Shown here: one piece after another, positions 52,934 through 62,675 of the stretch
How the letters are laid out: the number at the start of each line of letters is the position of its first letter
Numbering within the stretch: the first letter of the stretch is position 1
Origin: Actinoplanes campanulatus
GTDB taxonomy: Bacteria > Actinomycetota > Actinomycetes > Mycobacteriales > Micromonosporaceae
Length of the DNA: 64,000 nucleotides
Direction of reading: 5' to 3'
Assembly (NCBI RefSeq): GCF_014647795.1
Contig: NZ_BMPW01000011.1
Location: forward strand, 247,330 to 311,329
The notes under the pieces: generated by a model
Seen by the model: only the letters and a program-made list of their open reading frames with translations
Told to the model about the DNA's origin: nothing
Database searches by the model: none
Translations under genes and position numbers: made by a program

Positions 52934-53110
52934 CACCACACACCTTACGACCCGGACTCGCGTCGGCCGGTTACGGTCCGTGATGCCGCGGATTGACTAC
53001 GGCGATCGGCGGTGTCGTGGACACGTCCGCGGCGCGTTCCAGGCGTACCCTCGAATCGTCGGTAGTTCCATCGCCGCATCGGTACGTCAGAGACGCCAAG
53101 GAGATGCCTC

Positions 53111-54256
53111 GTGACCCCCGGTCGCCCCCCGCGAGTGCTCGTCGACGCCACCAGTGTCCCCGCGGACCGGGGCGGTGTCGGCAGATATGTCGACGGTCTG
53201 CTCGGAGCGCTCGGGCAGGTCGGTTCCGACCGAGTCGACCTCGCCGTCGTGGCACAGCGTTCCGATGCGGAGCGTTACCGCCGGATGTTGCCCTCCGCCG
53301 AGGTGATCCCCGGCCCGGCCGCGATCGTGCACCGGCCGGCCCGCCTCGCCTGGGAGCAGACCGGTCTGCCGCTGCTCGCCCAGCAGGTCGGCGCCCAGGT
53401 GCTGCACTCGCCGTTCTACACCTGCCCGCTGCGCACCGGCTGCCCGGTGACCGTGACGGTGCACGACGCGACGTTCTTCACCGAGCCGGAGCACTACGAC
53501 AACACCAAGCGGACCTTCTTCCGCAGCGCGATCAAGACGTCGCTGCGCCGGGCCGCCCGGGTGATCGTGCCGAGCAAGGCCACCCGCGACGAGCTGATCC
53601 GCCTGCTGGACGCGGACCCGACCCGGATCGACGTGGCGTACCACGGGGTGGACCAGGTGGCCTTCCACGCGCCGACCGACGACGAGAAGGCGCGGGTCCG
53701 GGCCCGTCTCGGCCTGGGTGACTCGGGCTATGTGGCGTTCCTCGGCGCCAAGGAGCCGCGGAAGAACGTGCCGAACCTGATCCGTGGCTGGGCCCGGGCG
53801 GTCGCCGACTGGCCCCACCCGCCGGCCCTGGTGATCGCCGGCGGCCAGGGGCACGACGACGACATCGACCGCGCGGTGGCCGAGGTCCCGGCGCACCTGC
53901 GGCTGCTGCGACCAGGCTATCTGCGGTACGCGGACCTGCCCGGTTTTCTCGGCGGCGCCCTGGTGGCCTGCTATCCCTCGTTCGGGGAGGGGTTCGGCCT
54001 GCCGATCCTGGAGGCGATGGCCTGCGGCACCCCGGTGCTCACCACGCCCCGGCTGTCGCTTCCGGAGGTCGGCGGTGACGCTGTTGCCTACACGACGGAG
54101 ACGCCGGAGCGGATCGCCGAGGACCTCGCTGACCTGCTGCACGACGAGCAGCGTCGCCGGACGTTGGCGAAGGCGGGCTCCGACCGTGCGAAAGAGTTCA
54201 CCTGGATGTCAAGTGCGGAGGTCCACGTGGCAACGTGGAATCGGGTTGCTACTTGA
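53111..54256 (+). CDS. GT4-family glycosyltransferase
   Basis: This 381-residue enzyme transfers a sugar from a nucleotide donor with retention. The N-terminal acceptor domain includes LVDATSVPADRGGVGRYVDG and TVHDATFF. The donor domain has FLGAKEPRKNVPNLI and the E-x7-E motif in FGEGFGLPILEAMACGTPV. Adjacent manC makes GDP-mannose, so a mannosyltransferase role in cell-envelope glycans is likely. GTG 53111 follows AAGGAG. The two genes are 22 bases apart. Confidence 0.9.
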   Translation: MTPGRPPRVLVDATSVPADRGGVGRYVDGLLGALGQVGSDRVDLAVVAQRSDAERYRRMLPSAEVIPGPAAIVHRPARLAWEQTGLPLLAQQVGAQVLHSPFYTCPLRTGCPVTVTVHDATFFTEPEHYDNTKRTFFRSAIKTSLRRAARVIVPSKATRDELIRLLDADPTRIDVAYHGVDQVAFHAPTDDEKARVRARLGLGDSGYVAFLGAKEPRKNVPNLIRGWARAVADWPHPPALVIAGGQGHDDDIDRAVAEVPAHLRLLRPGYLRYADLPGFLGGALVACYPSFGEGFGLPILEAMACGTPVLTTPRLSLPEVGGDAVAYTTETPERIAEDLADLLHDEQRRRTLAKAGSDRAKEFTWMSSAEVHVATWNRVAT

Positions 54257-54278
54257 TCATCTACTAAACTCTCCGCGC

Positions 54279-55394
54279 ATGAGCGACGAACAGGCTGTGT
54301 TGTACGGAGTGGTTCTTGCCGGCGGAACCGGAACCCGTCTCTGGCCACTGTCCCGCGCCGGTCATCCCAAATTCCTGCACCCCCTGACCGGTACGGAGGC
54401 GTCCCTTCTCCAGGCGACGGTGGACCGGTTGGACAGTCTTGCCTCCCCCGATCGGGTCTTCGTGGTGACCGGTGTGGCGCACGCGGCCGCCGTTTCCCGG
54501 CAGCTTTCCGCCATGCCCGAGGAAAACGTTCTGGTGGAGCCGTCCCCGCGGGACTCGTGTGCCGCGATCGCCCTGGCCGCCGCGGTCATCGCCCGCCGCG
54601 ACCCGGAAGCGATCATGGGCTCCTTCGCGTCCGATCACCTGATCGCCGACACGGAGGCGTTCTCCGACGTGATCCGGTCGGCGATGGCCGGCGCGCGGGA
54701 GGGGCTGCTGATGACCCTCGGGATCACGCCGACCCGCCCCGAGACGGGGTACGGCTACCTCCAGTGCGGTGGCCGGGTCGGCGACGGCCCGCTGCTCAAG
54801 GTCGAGGAGTTCAAGGAGAAGCCGACGTACGACGTGGCCGAGGGCTACGTGAAGTCCGGCAACTACCTGTGGAACGCCGGCATGTTCGTCTGGCGGGTCG
54901 AGTCCTTCCTGGCCGAGCTGCACCGGCAGCAGCCGCAGCTGGCGGCGGGCATCAGCCGGATCGCGCAGGCGTGGGGCACCGCCGAGCAGGAAGAGGTGAT
55001 GGGTGACGTCTGGCCGACGCTGCCCAAGATCTCGGTGGACTACGCGGTGATGGAGGGCGCGGCCGCGGCCGGCCGGGTCGGCACCGTGCCCGGCGACTTC
55101 GGGTGGAACGACGTCGGTGACTTCCACACCCTCGGTGAGGTGCTCACCGCGGACCAGGCCGGCAACGTGGTGGTCGGGCACGACCTCGCCGAGCGGCACA
55201 CCGTGCTGCTGCGCGAGACCGAGGGCCTGGTCGTGGTCCCGTCGTCGGGCCGTCTCGTGGCCGCCATGGGGGTCCGGGACCTGGTCATCGTGGACACGCC
55301 GGACGCCGTCCTGGTGTGCCCGCGGGAACGGGCGCAGGAGGTCAAGCAGCTCGTCGACCAGCTCAAGGAGCTGGGCCAGCACGGCTACATCTAG
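54279..55394 (+). CDS. manC: Mannose-1-phosphate guanylyltransferase
   Basis: This 371-residue enzyme makes GDP-mannose from GTP and mannose-1-phosphate. The nucleotidyltransferase signature VVLAGGTGTRLWPLSR, the zone FKEKPTYDVAEGYV and NYLWNAGMFVW, and PGDFGWNDVGD are all present. It is called manB in mycobacteria (Rv3264c). It supplies the donor for envelope mannosylation, probably for the glycosyltransferase encoded upstream. It ends two bases before a convergent lipoprotein gene. Confidence 0.93.
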   Translation: MSDEQAVLYGVVLAGGTGTRLWPLSRAGHPKFLHPLTGTEASLLQATVDRLDSLASPDRVFVVTGVAHAAAVSRQLSAMPEENVLVEPSPRDSCAAIALAAAVIARRDPEAIMGSFASDHLIADTEAFSDVIRSAMAGAREGLLMTLGITPTRPETGYGYLQCGGRVGDGPLLKVEEFKEKPTYDVAEGYVKSGNYLWNAGMFVWRVESFLAELHRQQPQLAAGISRIAQAWGTAEQEEVMGDVWPTLPKISVDYAVMEGAAAAGRVGTVPGDFGWNDVGDFHTLGEVLTADQAGNVVVGHDLAERHTVLLRETEGLVVVPSSGRLVAAMGVRDLVIVDTPDAVLVCPRERAQEVKQLVDQLKELGQHGYI

Positions 55395-55395
55395 G

Positions 55396-55953
55396 TCACC
55401 AGTCGAGGGCCCGGTCGCTGAACTGCTGTAGCGAGCCGATCCGGAGCTCGTTCATGGTGATGCCGTTGCGCCGCGAGGTGGGGAAGTCGGCAAGGACGGC
55501 CGCCGGGCCGTCCTTGCTCTGGCCCATGTCGTAGCGCAACGTGCCGCCGGCGTGGCAGTCCTCCTCGGTGCGGGCGCACGAGGTCCACCGCAGGCCGGCG
55601 TAGGCGGCCTGATGGGGCCGGACCACGAACTCGTGGGCCGGCGCCGGCTCGTCCAGCTTCGTGGTGGGGACCGGCAGGACCCGGCGGCCGGCGGTCGCCA
55701 GGGTGACCGTCATCCAGCCGTCGACCGTGCAGTCCTGGCCCGCGACGTTGATCAGGGTGACCAGGGCGGTGCGTTCCAGGCTGGTGTCGGTGGCTGTCCG
55801 GAGGGTGACCGTGGCCTCCAGATCGCTGGTCAGGCAGGCGGGCGCCGGAGCCTCGGCAGCGGCCGGGGTGGGCACCGTGCCGGGCTCGGCGCATGCGGTC
55901 AGCGCCAGGATGGTGGCCAGGGCGGGGATGACCGGCCTCGAGGGGTTACGCAT
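55396..55953 (-). CDS. DUF4232 lipoprotein
   Basis: This 185-residue protein has a lipoprotein signal ending in LTAC, a Pro/Ala linker and a DUF4232 beta-sandwich domain with a conserved cysteine pair (SCARTEEDCHAG) and a segment of the form VTLINVAGQDCTVDGWMTVT. It is probably anchored on the outer face of the membrane. Function is unknown. The NUDIX gene ends 22 bases upstream on the same strand, so cotranscription with the fbi operon is possible. Confidence 0.75.
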   Translation of the reverse strand: MRNPSRPVIPALATILALTACAEPGTVPTPAAAEAPAPACLTSDLEATVTLRTATDTSLERTALVTLINVAGQDCTVDGWMTVTLATAGRRVLPVPTTKLDEPAPAHEFVVRPHQAAYAGLRWTSCARTEEDCHAGGTLRYDMGQSKDGPAAVLADFPTSRRNGITMNELRIGSLQQFSDRALDW

Positions 55954-55975
55954 GTCTCCAACTCAGCGGCGCGCT

Positions 55976-56533
55976 TCACGTCAGGCGGGCCAACGCGGGG
56001 GCGATCTGCTGGATCGTGCCGTCGGCCAGAGGTGACGGTAGAGCGTCGGGGTGGAACCACGCTAGATCTGACGACTCGTCACTTATCCGCTCGACCGCGC
56101 CGGCCGGGGCCCGCAGCAGGAATCGAACGTCGTAATGGACCGACGGGGTGGCCGGCGCGCCCTCCTGGGAGCCGCAGCGGACCTCGTGGATGTCGATGTC
56201 GATCGGCACCGGGTCGAGGATCAGCCCGGGGATGCCGGACTCCTCGGTAGCCTCCCGGAGCGCCGCGGCGGCCAGCGTCGGGTCGCCCTCCTCGCAGTGG
56301 CCGCCCAACTGCATCCAGAGGCCGAGACGGCCGTGCAGGCAGAGCAGCACACGCCGGGAGTCGTCGACGATCAGGGCGCTGGCGGTGACGTGGCCGGCCC
56401 GGTGGGCGCGGGTCATCGCGCCGGGGCCGTCGGCGAGCAGGTCGAGGGTGCGCTTGCGGTTCGCCTCGGCGGCATCGGAGGTGGCGTTCCAGGTGGACAG
56501 CACGTCGACGGCGTTCTCGTAGAGGTCGGTCAT
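55976..56533 (-). CDS. NUDIX hydrolase coupled to fbiB
   Basis: This 185-residue protein has a complete NUDIX box, GGHCEEGDPT...AALREATEESGI (about 77-100), so it should hydrolyse a nucleoside-diphosphate derivative. Its ATG overlaps the fbiB stop (ATGA), placing it in the F420 operon fbiA-fbiB-nudix. Clean-up of a nucleotide by-product or precursor is an inference only. Tryptophan-rich WMQLGG is typical of the family. Confidence 0.88.
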   Translation of the reverse strand: MTDLYENAVDVLSTWNATSDAAEANRKRTLDLLADGPGAMTRAHRAGHVTASALIVDDSRRVLLCLHGRLGLWMQLGGHCEEGDPTLAAAALREATEESGIPGLILDPVPIDIDIHEVRCGSQEGAPATPSVHYDVRFLLRAPAGAVERISDESSDLAWFHPDALPSPLADGTIQQIAPALARLT

Positions 56534-57582
56534 GCGGGAACTCCATAGGTCAGGGTGATCTCGCCGAGATCGTCCACCTCGATGGCGGTGGCCAGACCCG
56601 CGGCGGCGAACGCGGCCCGGAGACGCTGCGCCTCGGCGCCGAGCCGGACCAGGTCCGCCGGACCGGAGCCCGGAGGGGACAGCCTCAGCCGGCCCACCTC
56701 GCCGGCCGGGAACTCGACCCTCACCAGCGGGAGCGGACTCTCGTCGATCAGCTCCCGGGCGATGCGTGAGGCCCGGTCGCGGGCCGGGCCGTCCACCGCC
56801 TCGACGCGGGGCGCGTCGACCGGCATGCGTGCCGCTTCCGCCAGGCCCTCGGCGCGCGCCTCGGCCGTACCCGACCCGAACATGTCCTCGGCGGAGTCAC
56901 GGACCAGGACCCTGGCGCCGGGCCCGTCGTCCGCCGTCAGGCGGCCGTAGCCACGAACCACCGCGACCGGCACCCGATCACATTTGCCCTTGACCAGCTC
57001 GGCGGCCGCGGACAGCTCGTCGATCACCGCCATTTGGGTCAGGCTCAGCTCGTTGCCGTAGGGGTCGAGCTGCCCGCGGTGGTCGAGCAGCGCGTCGATG
57101 CCCGCGGCGCCGAGGGCCACGTCGGTGAGCCCGTTGCGCCAGGCACGGCCCATCGTGTCGGAGACGACGACGGCGACGTCCAGGCCGCGTTTCCGCAGGT
57201 CGGCACGCAGCCGGCGGGCCGAGGCGTCCGGGTCCTCGGGCAGCAGCACCAGATGGGTCTTGTCGACGTTCGACGCGTCGATGCCGGCGGCGGCCATCAC
57301 GAAACCGTGGTGGGTCTGCACGATGGTGGTGTTGCCCCGGCGGGCCACCACCCGGGCGGTCTCACCGGCCAGCACCCGCTGCCGGGCCTCGTCACGCTCG
57401 GGCCCGTCGGCCGGGACCTCGACCAGGCGGCCCTCCGCCTTCGACACGATCTTGCTGGTCACGACGAGGACGTCACCGTCGGCGAGCCACGGGGCCGCCG
57501 CGGTGATCAGCGCGGCGAGGTCGTCGCCCGCGGTCACGTCCCCGATGCCGCGGACCGGCAGGATCTCCAGGCCGTCGCTCAC
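56530..57582 (-). CDS. fbiB: F420-0:gamma-glutamyl ligase (CofE-type FbiB, short form)
   Basis: This 350-residue enzyme adds glutamates to F420-0 using GTP. The CofE domain (about 5-245) has VTSKIVSKAEGR, DSDTMGR-like VVSDTMGRAWRNG, and KGKCDRVPVAVVRG. The C-terminus (about 250-350) is a short domain; the FMN-binding nitroreductase domain of mycobacterial FbiB (448 residues) is missing. That domain reduces dehydro-F420-0, so the reduction must be supplied by another protein. Start GTG 57582 overlaps the fbiA stop as GTGA. Confidence 0.9.
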   Translation of the reverse strand: MSDGLEILPVRGIGDVTAGDDLAALITAAAPWLADGDVLVVTSKIVSKAEGRLVEVPADGPERDEARQRVLAGETARVVARRGNTTIVQTHHGFVMAAAGIDASNVDKTHLVLLPEDPDASARRLRADLRKRGLDVAVVVSDTMGRAWRNGLTDVALGAAGIDALLDHRGQLDPYGNELSLTQMAVIDELSAAAELVKGKCDRVPVAVVRGYGRLTADDGPGARVLVRDSAEDMFGSGTAEARAEGLAEAARMPVDAPRVEAVDGPARDRASRIARELIDESPLPLVRVEFPAGEVGRLRLSPPGSGPADLVRLGAEAQRLRAAFAAAGLATAIEVDDLGEITLTYGVPA

Positions 57583-58535
57583 GCCACGCCGCCCAGCTCC
57601 AGCGCGTCCTCCACCATCCGGGCGGTGGCCACCTCGTCGCGCATCCACAGCGGCACGGCACGGGTGCGGACACCCGGCACCTCGGCGCCGGCGTCCGACT
57701 CGTCGACCAGCCAGCCGTCCAGCAGGCCGCCCTCGGCGCGAGGACCGTACATCCGGCCGACCGCGCCGGCGCTCACCTCGACCTCCAGGGTGGCCAGGCA
57801 CCGGTCGGCCATGCCCCGGACCGGCGCGCCACCGATGATCGGCGACACCCCGACGACCGGCGCCGGGCCGTTCGCCACGGCCTCCCGCAGCGCGGGTACG
57901 GCGAGGATCGGCGCGATGCTGACCACCGGATTGCTGGGCGCGATCAGCACCACGTCGGCGGCCGCGATCGCGTCGAGCACCCCGGCGGCCGGTTTCGCCG
58001 ACTCGGCGCCGCGGAAGACGAACCGGTGCGTCGGCAGCTCGCCGCGGTAGCGCACCCACCACTCCTGGAAGTGGATCGCCTTCCGCTCGCCGTCGACGTC
58101 CACGACCACGTGCGTCTCCAACCGGTCGTCCGATGCCGGCAGCATGGTGATGCCCGGCTGCCAGCGCTCGCACAGCGCCGCGGTGACCGCGGAGAGCGGG
58201 TACCCGGCGTTCAGCATGGTGGTGCGCACCAGGTGGGTGGCGGTGTCCTTGTCGCCGAGGCCGAACCAGGACGGCTCCACCCCGTACTTCGCCAGCTCCT
58301 CCTTGACCACCCAGGTCTCGCCGACCCGGCCCCAGCCGCGCTCGGGGTCGGCGGCGCCGCCCAGCGTGTACATGACGCTGTCCAGGTCGGGACAGATCTG
58401 GAGGCCGTGCATGCGCACGTCGTCGCCGACGTTGACGACCGCCGTGACGTCGGCGCCGATGGCGCGGGCGTGCGCGCGCACGCCGAGGAGGAAACGGGCA
58501 CCGCCGATGCCCCCGGTCAGGACCACGATCCGCAT
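57579..58535 (-). CDS. fbiA: 2-phospho-L-lactate/PEP transferase (CofD)
   Basis: This 318-residue enzyme transfers the phosphoenolpyruvyl (or phospholactyl) group to Fo to give dehydro-F420-0 (or F420-0). Signatures are the N-terminal LTGGIGGARFLLGV, VNVGDDVRMHGLQICPDLDS and the motif IAPSNPVVSIAPIL. Length fits. ATG 58535 follows AGGATGAGG. It leads the minus-strand operon fbiA-fbiB-nudix and is divergent from a proline-rich membrane protein gene. Confidence 0.95.
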   Translation of the reverse strand: MRIVVLTGGIGGARFLLGVRAHARAIGADVTAVVNVGDDVRMHGLQICPDLDSVMYTLGGAADPERGWGRVGETWVVKEELAKYGVEPSWFGLGDKDTATHLVRTTMLNAGYPLSAVTAALCERWQPGITMLPASDDRLETHVVVDVDGERKAIHFQEWWVRYRGELPTHRFVFRGAESAKPAAGVLDAIAAADVVLIAPSNPVVSIAPILAVPALREAVANGPAPVVGVSPIIGGAPVRGMADRCLATLEVEVSAGAVGRMYGPRAEGGLLDGWLVDESDAGAEVPGVRTRAVPLWMRDEVATARMVEDALELGGVA

Positions 58536-58625
58536 AGCCTCATCCTCCCGCACACGCGTCATCCCACCGGGTGGCGGGTATCGGTTTACTCTGGGCCGAC
58601 CTCGATCCACGCACCGGGAGCAATC

Positions 58626-59486
58626 GTGACCACACCTCCGCAGCCGGGACCGGCCGGCGAGAAACCCATCGGGCAGTTCCTGCGGCCCGTGCGCGACCTG
58701 GCGGCGTACGCCCTGGTCGTCGCCCCCGCAGTGTTCCTGTTCGTGGCGTTCCTGGGCATGTTCGGCGACGACTTCATCGCCAGCACCCGGTACAGCTTCA
58801 GCGGCTTCGTGAACCTGGAGACGGTGTTCTTCCCGCTCGCGGCGGTGCTTCTCGCGACCGGTGTCCGGCCGGTCCACCCGCAGGCCCGGCTGATCACCAT
58901 CATCGCGGGCATCGAGTACGTGGTGGCGGCCGTCTTCGGGGTGATCTTCGGAGTCCTCTTCGGGGTGAGCGGGCTCGCCGGCCTGGACGCCGGAACCGCC
59001 TTCACGGCGCTGCTCTACCGGGTCGCCTACCTCGGGCTGCTCGGCGTGGCGGGGTACGCGGTGCTGCGCCTCTGGCAGGGCCTCTACTACGTGCCGAGGC
59101 CCCAGCCGCAGCCCGGTGTCTACGGCCAGCCGTACGGTCAGCCCTACGGCGCCTACCCGCCGCCCGGGTACGGCCACGGCCAGTACCCCGGTCAGCCCAC
59201 CCCGCCGCCGCCGGGCTGGGGTCAGCCGACGCCTCCGCCGCCGCCCGGCTGGGGCCAGCCGACGCCTCCGCCGCCGGGCTGGGGTCAGCCCCCGGTGAGC
59301 GGTGCCCCCACACCGCCGCCTCCGGTGACCCCGTTCGCCGAGCCGACCCAGGCGGTGCCGCCGACCCCGGTCCCGTTCGCCGAGCCGACCCAGGCGGTGC
59401 CGCCGCCCCCGGCCGACCACACCGAGGTGCTGCCGGACGACCGTCCCGGCTTCGGCCCGGCTGACCAGGATCCGCCCCGTCAGTGA
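58626..59486 (+). CDS. Membrane protein with proline-rich repeat tail
   Basis: This 286-residue protein has four membrane helices (about 22-155) and a long Pro/Gly/Tyr/Gln tail with three units of the form GWGQPTPPPP and two FAEPTQAVPP units. It lies between fbiA and fbiC but shows no link to F420. The GTG start is chosen from the position of the first hydrophobic helix. The tail is probably cytoplasmic and disordered and may bind WW- or SH3-like partners. Function is unknown. Confidence 0.65.
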   Translation: MTTPPQPGPAGEKPIGQFLRPVRDLAAYALVVAPAVFLFVAFLGMFGDDFIASTRYSFSGFVNLETVFFPLAAVLLATGVRPVHPQARLITIIAGIEYVVAAVFGVIFGVLFGVSGLAGLDAGTAFTALLYRVAYLGLLGVAGYAVLRLWQGLYYVPRPQPQPGVYGQPYGQPYGAYPPPGYGHGQYPGQPTPPPPGWGQPTPPPPPGWGQPTPPPPGWGQPPVSGAPTPPPPVTPFAEPTQAVPPTPVPFAEPTQAVPPPPADHTEVLPDDRPGFGPADQDPPRQ

Positions 59487-59493
59487 CTTTGTT

Positions 59494-59532
59494 CCCGGTC
59501 CGGGGGTGTTTCACGACACGCCCCGGTCCGGG
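59494..59532 (+). terminator. Hairpin after the proline-rich membrane protein gene
   Basis: CCCGGTCCGGGGGTGT is followed, after TTTCACG, by the near-complement ACACGCCCCGGTCCGGG, giving a GC-rich stem with one bulge and one mismatch. There is no T-tract. It probably separates this gene from fbiC. Confidence 0.4.
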
Positions 59533-59576
59533 AGCAGCGGCGGCGGTCGAAGCGATTCGGGCCTAGGCTGCTCTGC

Positions 59577-62081
59577 GTGGTAGAGGTCAACGTGGAACCC
59601 GTACCGACACCGGCGAGCATCCGCCGCGCACTGCGCCGCGCCGCCGACGGCAAGGCGATCGACATCGATGAGGCGACCGCGCTGCTCGCGGCCACCGGAG
59701 ACCGGTTCGACGAGTTGCTGGCGATCGCCGGCGGCATCCGGGACGCCGGTCTGCGGGAGGCCGGGCGGCCGGGCGTCGTGACGTACTCGCGCAAGGTCTT
59801 CATCCCACTGACCCGGCTCTGCCGCGACCGATGTCACTACTGCACCTTCGCCACCGTGCCGCACAAGCTCCCGGCCGCGTTCCTGGAGCGCGACGAGGTG
59901 CTGGAGATCGCCCGGCAGGGCGCCGCGCAGGGGTGCAAGGAGGCGCTGTTCACCCTCGGCGACCGGCCCGAGGAGCGCTGGCCGGCGGCCCGGCAGTGGC
60001 TCGACGAGCGGGGTTACGACTCCACCCTCGACTACGTGCGCGCCTGCGCGATCGCCGTGCTGGAGGAGACCGGCCTGCTGCCGCACCTCAACCCCGGGGT
60101 GATGACCTGGGCCGAGTTGCAGCGGCTCAAGCCGGTGGCGCCGAGCATGGGCATGATGCTGGAGACCACCGCCACCCGGCTCTGGTCGGAGAAGGGCGGC
60201 CCGCACTTCGGCTCGCCGGACAAGGAGCCGGCGGTCCGGCTCCGGGTGCTCGACGACGCCGGCCGGGTCGGCGTCCCGTTCACCACCGGCATCCTGATCG
60301 GCATCGGCGAGACCGTCACCGAGCGGGTCGATTCGCTCTTCGCGATCCGTCGCGTGGCCCGCGAGTTCGGGCACATCCAGGAGGTCATCGTCCAGAACTT
60401 CCGGGCCAAGCCGGACACGGCGATGCGCGGGATGCCGGACGCCGAGTTGCGCGAGCTGGCCGCCACGGTGGCCGTCGCCCGGATCATCATGGGCCCGCGT
60501 GCCCGCATCCAGGCCCCGCCGAACCTGATCGACGACGAGTTCACCCTGCTGCTGCGGGCCGGCATCGACGACTGGGGCGGGGTCTCCCCGGTGACGCCGG
60601 ACCACGTGAACCCCGAGCGCCCGTGGCCCCAGATCACCCTACTAGCCGAAATGTCCGAAAAATCGGGATTCGAGCTTCGGGAACGCCTCACGATCTACCC
60701 GGAGTACGTCCGCCGGGGTGACGAGGGCTGGCTGGATCCGCGGGTGAAAGCGCACGTCACGGCGCTGGCCGAGGAGAGCGGCCTGGCGAGGGAGGGCGCG
60801 ATCCCGGCCGGCTCGCCCTGGCAGGAGCCGGACGACGCCTTCGGCACCGGCCGCACCGACCTCCACAAGAGCATCGACACCGACGGCCGCACCGGCGACC
60901 GGCGCACCGACTTCGACGACGTCTACGGCGACTGGGACGAGGTCGCCGCGCACGTCAAGAGCGCGCCGGCGACCATGCCGACCGACGTGGTGGCGGCGCT
61001 CAGGCTGGCCGAGACCGACCCGGGCGCGCTCCTGCTGGAGAAGCACGAGGACAAGGCCATGGCGCTGTTCAACGCCGACGGCCCGGCCCTGGACGAGTTG
61101 GCCCGGATCGCCGACGGCCTGCGCCGCGAGGTCAACGGCGACGACATCACGTACGTCGTGAACCGCAACATCAACTTCTCGAACGTCTGCTACGTGGGCT
61201 GCCGGTTCTGTGCGTTCGCCCAGCGGGAGAAGGACGCGGACGCCTACCGCCTGTCGGTGGAGCAGGTCGCCGACCGGGCCGAGGAGGCGTGGCGGGACGG
61301 CGCCTCCGAGGTGTGCATGCAGGGCGGCATCGACCCGAAGATGCCGGTCACCGCGTACGCCGATCTGGTTCGCGCCGTCAAGCAGCGGGTCCCCGGCATG
61401 CATGTGCACGCGTACTCGCCCATGGAGATCGTCACCGCCTCGGCCAAGGCGGGCGTCTCGTTGCGGGAGTGGCTCACCGATCTGCGGGACGCGGGCCTCG
61501 GCACCATCCCCGGCACCGCCGCCGAGATCCTGGACGACGACGTGCGCTGGGTCCTCACCAAGGGCAAGCTGCCCACCGCGACCTGGGCCGAGGTGGTGAC
61601 CACGGCGCACCAGGTGGGCATCCGCTCCAGTTCGACCATGATGTACGGCCACGTCGACCACCCGCGCCAGTGGCTCGGCCACTTCCGGGTGCTGGCCGGC
61701 ATCCAGGACGTCACCGGTGGCTTCACCGAGTTCGTGGCGCTGCCGTTCGTGCACACCAACGCCCCGATCTACCTGGCCGGCATCGCCCGCCCCGGCCCGA
61801 CCTGGCGGGAGAACCGGGTGGTGCACGCGATGGCCCGGGTGCTGCTGCACGGCCGGATCGACAACATCCAGTGCTCGTGGGTGAAACTCGGCGACGAGGG
61901 AACCCGGGTGATGCTCAACAGCGGCTGCAATGACCTTGGTGGAACTCTGATGGAGGAAACAATTTCACGAATGGCCGGTTCGGAACACGGCTCGGCTCGT
62001 ACGGTCGCGGAGTTGAAAGAACTGGCCGCGTCGGCCGGCCGCCCGGCGGTGGAACGGACCACGGTGTACGGCCGCAGGTGA
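59577..62081 (+). CDS. fbiC: FO synthase (fused CofG-CofH)
   Basis: This 834-residue bifunctional radical SAM enzyme makes the deazaflavin chromophore FO from tyrosine and a ribityl-uracil. The N-terminal CofG half has the cluster motif CRDRCHYC (C82, C86, C89). The C-terminal CofH half has CYVGCRFC (C538, C542, C545). The fused architecture is the actinobacterial form. The GTG start at 59577 is the earliest. FbiA and FbiB are encoded just upstream on the other strand, so the whole dedicated F420 pathway except guanylyltransferase activity is collected here. Confidence 0.95.
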   Translation: MVEVNVEPVPTPASIRRALRRAADGKAIDIDEATALLAATGDRFDELLAIAGGIRDAGLREAGRPGVVTYSRKVFIPLTRLCRDRCHYCTFATVPHKLPAAFLERDEVLEIARQGAAQGCKEALFTLGDRPEERWPAARQWLDERGYDSTLDYVRACAIAVLEETGLLPHLNPGVMTWAELQRLKPVAPSMGMMLETTATRLWSEKGGPHFGSPDKEPAVRLRVLDDAGRVGVPFTTGILIGIGETVTERVDSLFAIRRVAREFGHIQEVIVQNFRAKPDTAMRGMPDAELRELAATVAVARIIMGPRARIQAPPNLIDDEFTLLLRAGIDDWGGVSPVTPDHVNPERPWPQITLLAEMSEKSGFELRERLTIYPEYVRRGDEGWLDPRVKAHVTALAEESGLAREGAIPAGSPWQEPDDAFGTGRTDLHKSIDTDGRTGDRRTDFDDVYGDWDEVAAHVKSAPATMPTDVVAALRLAETDPGALLLEKHEDKAMALFNADGPALDELARIADGLRREVNGDDITYVVNRNINFSNVCYVGCRFCAFAQREKDADAYRLSVEQVADRAEEAWRDGASEVCMQGGIDPKMPVTAYADLVRAVKQRVPGMHVHAYSPMEIVTASAKAGVSLREWLTDLRDAGLGTIPGTAAEILDDDVRWVLTKGKLPTATWAEVVTTAHQVGIRSSSTMMYGHVDHPRQWLGHFRVLAGIQDVTGGFTEFVALPFVHTNAPIYLAGIARPGPTWRENRVVHAMARVLLHGRIDNIQCSWVKLGDEGTRVMLNSGCNDLGGTLMEETISRMAGSEHGSARTVAELKELAASAGRPAVERTTVYGRR

Positions 62082-62411
62082 CAGTTTGATCCATTCGGCG
62101 GACCCGTCCTGGGGACCCCCCTGTCCACAGGTTACAAATCGGGTTAAATTGGACGCGAAGGCCCGGCCTCGCGTTACCTTCCAATGCCCTGGAGAGATAG
62201 GGCTGGAACGGGGCCATGAACCGTTCTCAAGCGTCGGGGAAACGGGCCCATTTAGCAGGTTCGGCTTGACGACGCACGTCTTACACGCGTGTAATTTTGG
62301 TGGGGTTGCGGGGACGATGTGGCACAAAGGCGTCGAACCCGCAAAAACACGCCGCGTGCGTGGGGGGTCAGCGCCGGTTTCGCGCCGGCGCGGAATTTTG
62401 GAGGCACGCCG
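62082..62411. promoter_or_regulatory. Intergenic region upstream of whiB, with candidate promoter
   Basis: The 330-base gap between fbiC and whiB contains TTGACG (62266-62271) and, 18 bases on, TGTAAT (62290-62295), a plausible primary-sigma promoter about 110 bases before the whiB start. Upstream, the stretch around 62118-62150 (CTGTCCACAGGTTACAAATC) is AT-richer than its surroundings and may hold a second promoter. No gene is visible. The whiB ribosome-binding site GGAGG lies at about 62400. Confidence 0.4.
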
Positions 62412-62669
62412 ATGGAAGCGCAGGTTGAAGGGGTAGACCTGCTCGGGGACGCGCCCGAGTGGCAGGAACGGGCGCTGTGTTCGCAGACCGATCCCGAGGC
62501 CTTCTTCCCGGAGAAGGGCGGCTCGACGCGCGAGGCGAAGCGCATCTGCGGCCGCTGTGATGTCAAGGCCGAGTGTCTGGAGTACGCACTCGGTCACGAC
62601 GAACGCTTCGGGATCTGGGGTGGACTGTCCGAACGTGAACGTCGCAAGCTGAAGCGGCGGGTGGCCTGA
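62412..62669 (+). CDS. whiB: WhiB-family Fe-S regulator (WhiB/WhmD type)
   Basis: This 85-residue protein binds a [4Fe-4S] cluster through C23, C46, C49 and C55 and contains the GIWGG turn that contacts the primary sigma factor. The segment WQERALCSQTDPEAFFPEKG is nearly identical to Streptomyces WhiB (mycobacterial WhiB2/WhmD), needed for sporulation septation or cell division. ATG 62412 follows GGAGG. Its place next to fbiA-fbiB and the DUF3499 gene matches Mycobacterium Rv3258c-Rv3262. Confidence 0.93.
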   Translation: MEAQVEGVDLLGDAPEWQERALCSQTDPEAFFPEKGGSTREAKRICGRCDVKAECLEYALGHDERFGIWGGLSERERRKLKRRVA

Positions 62670-62675
62670 CCGGAC

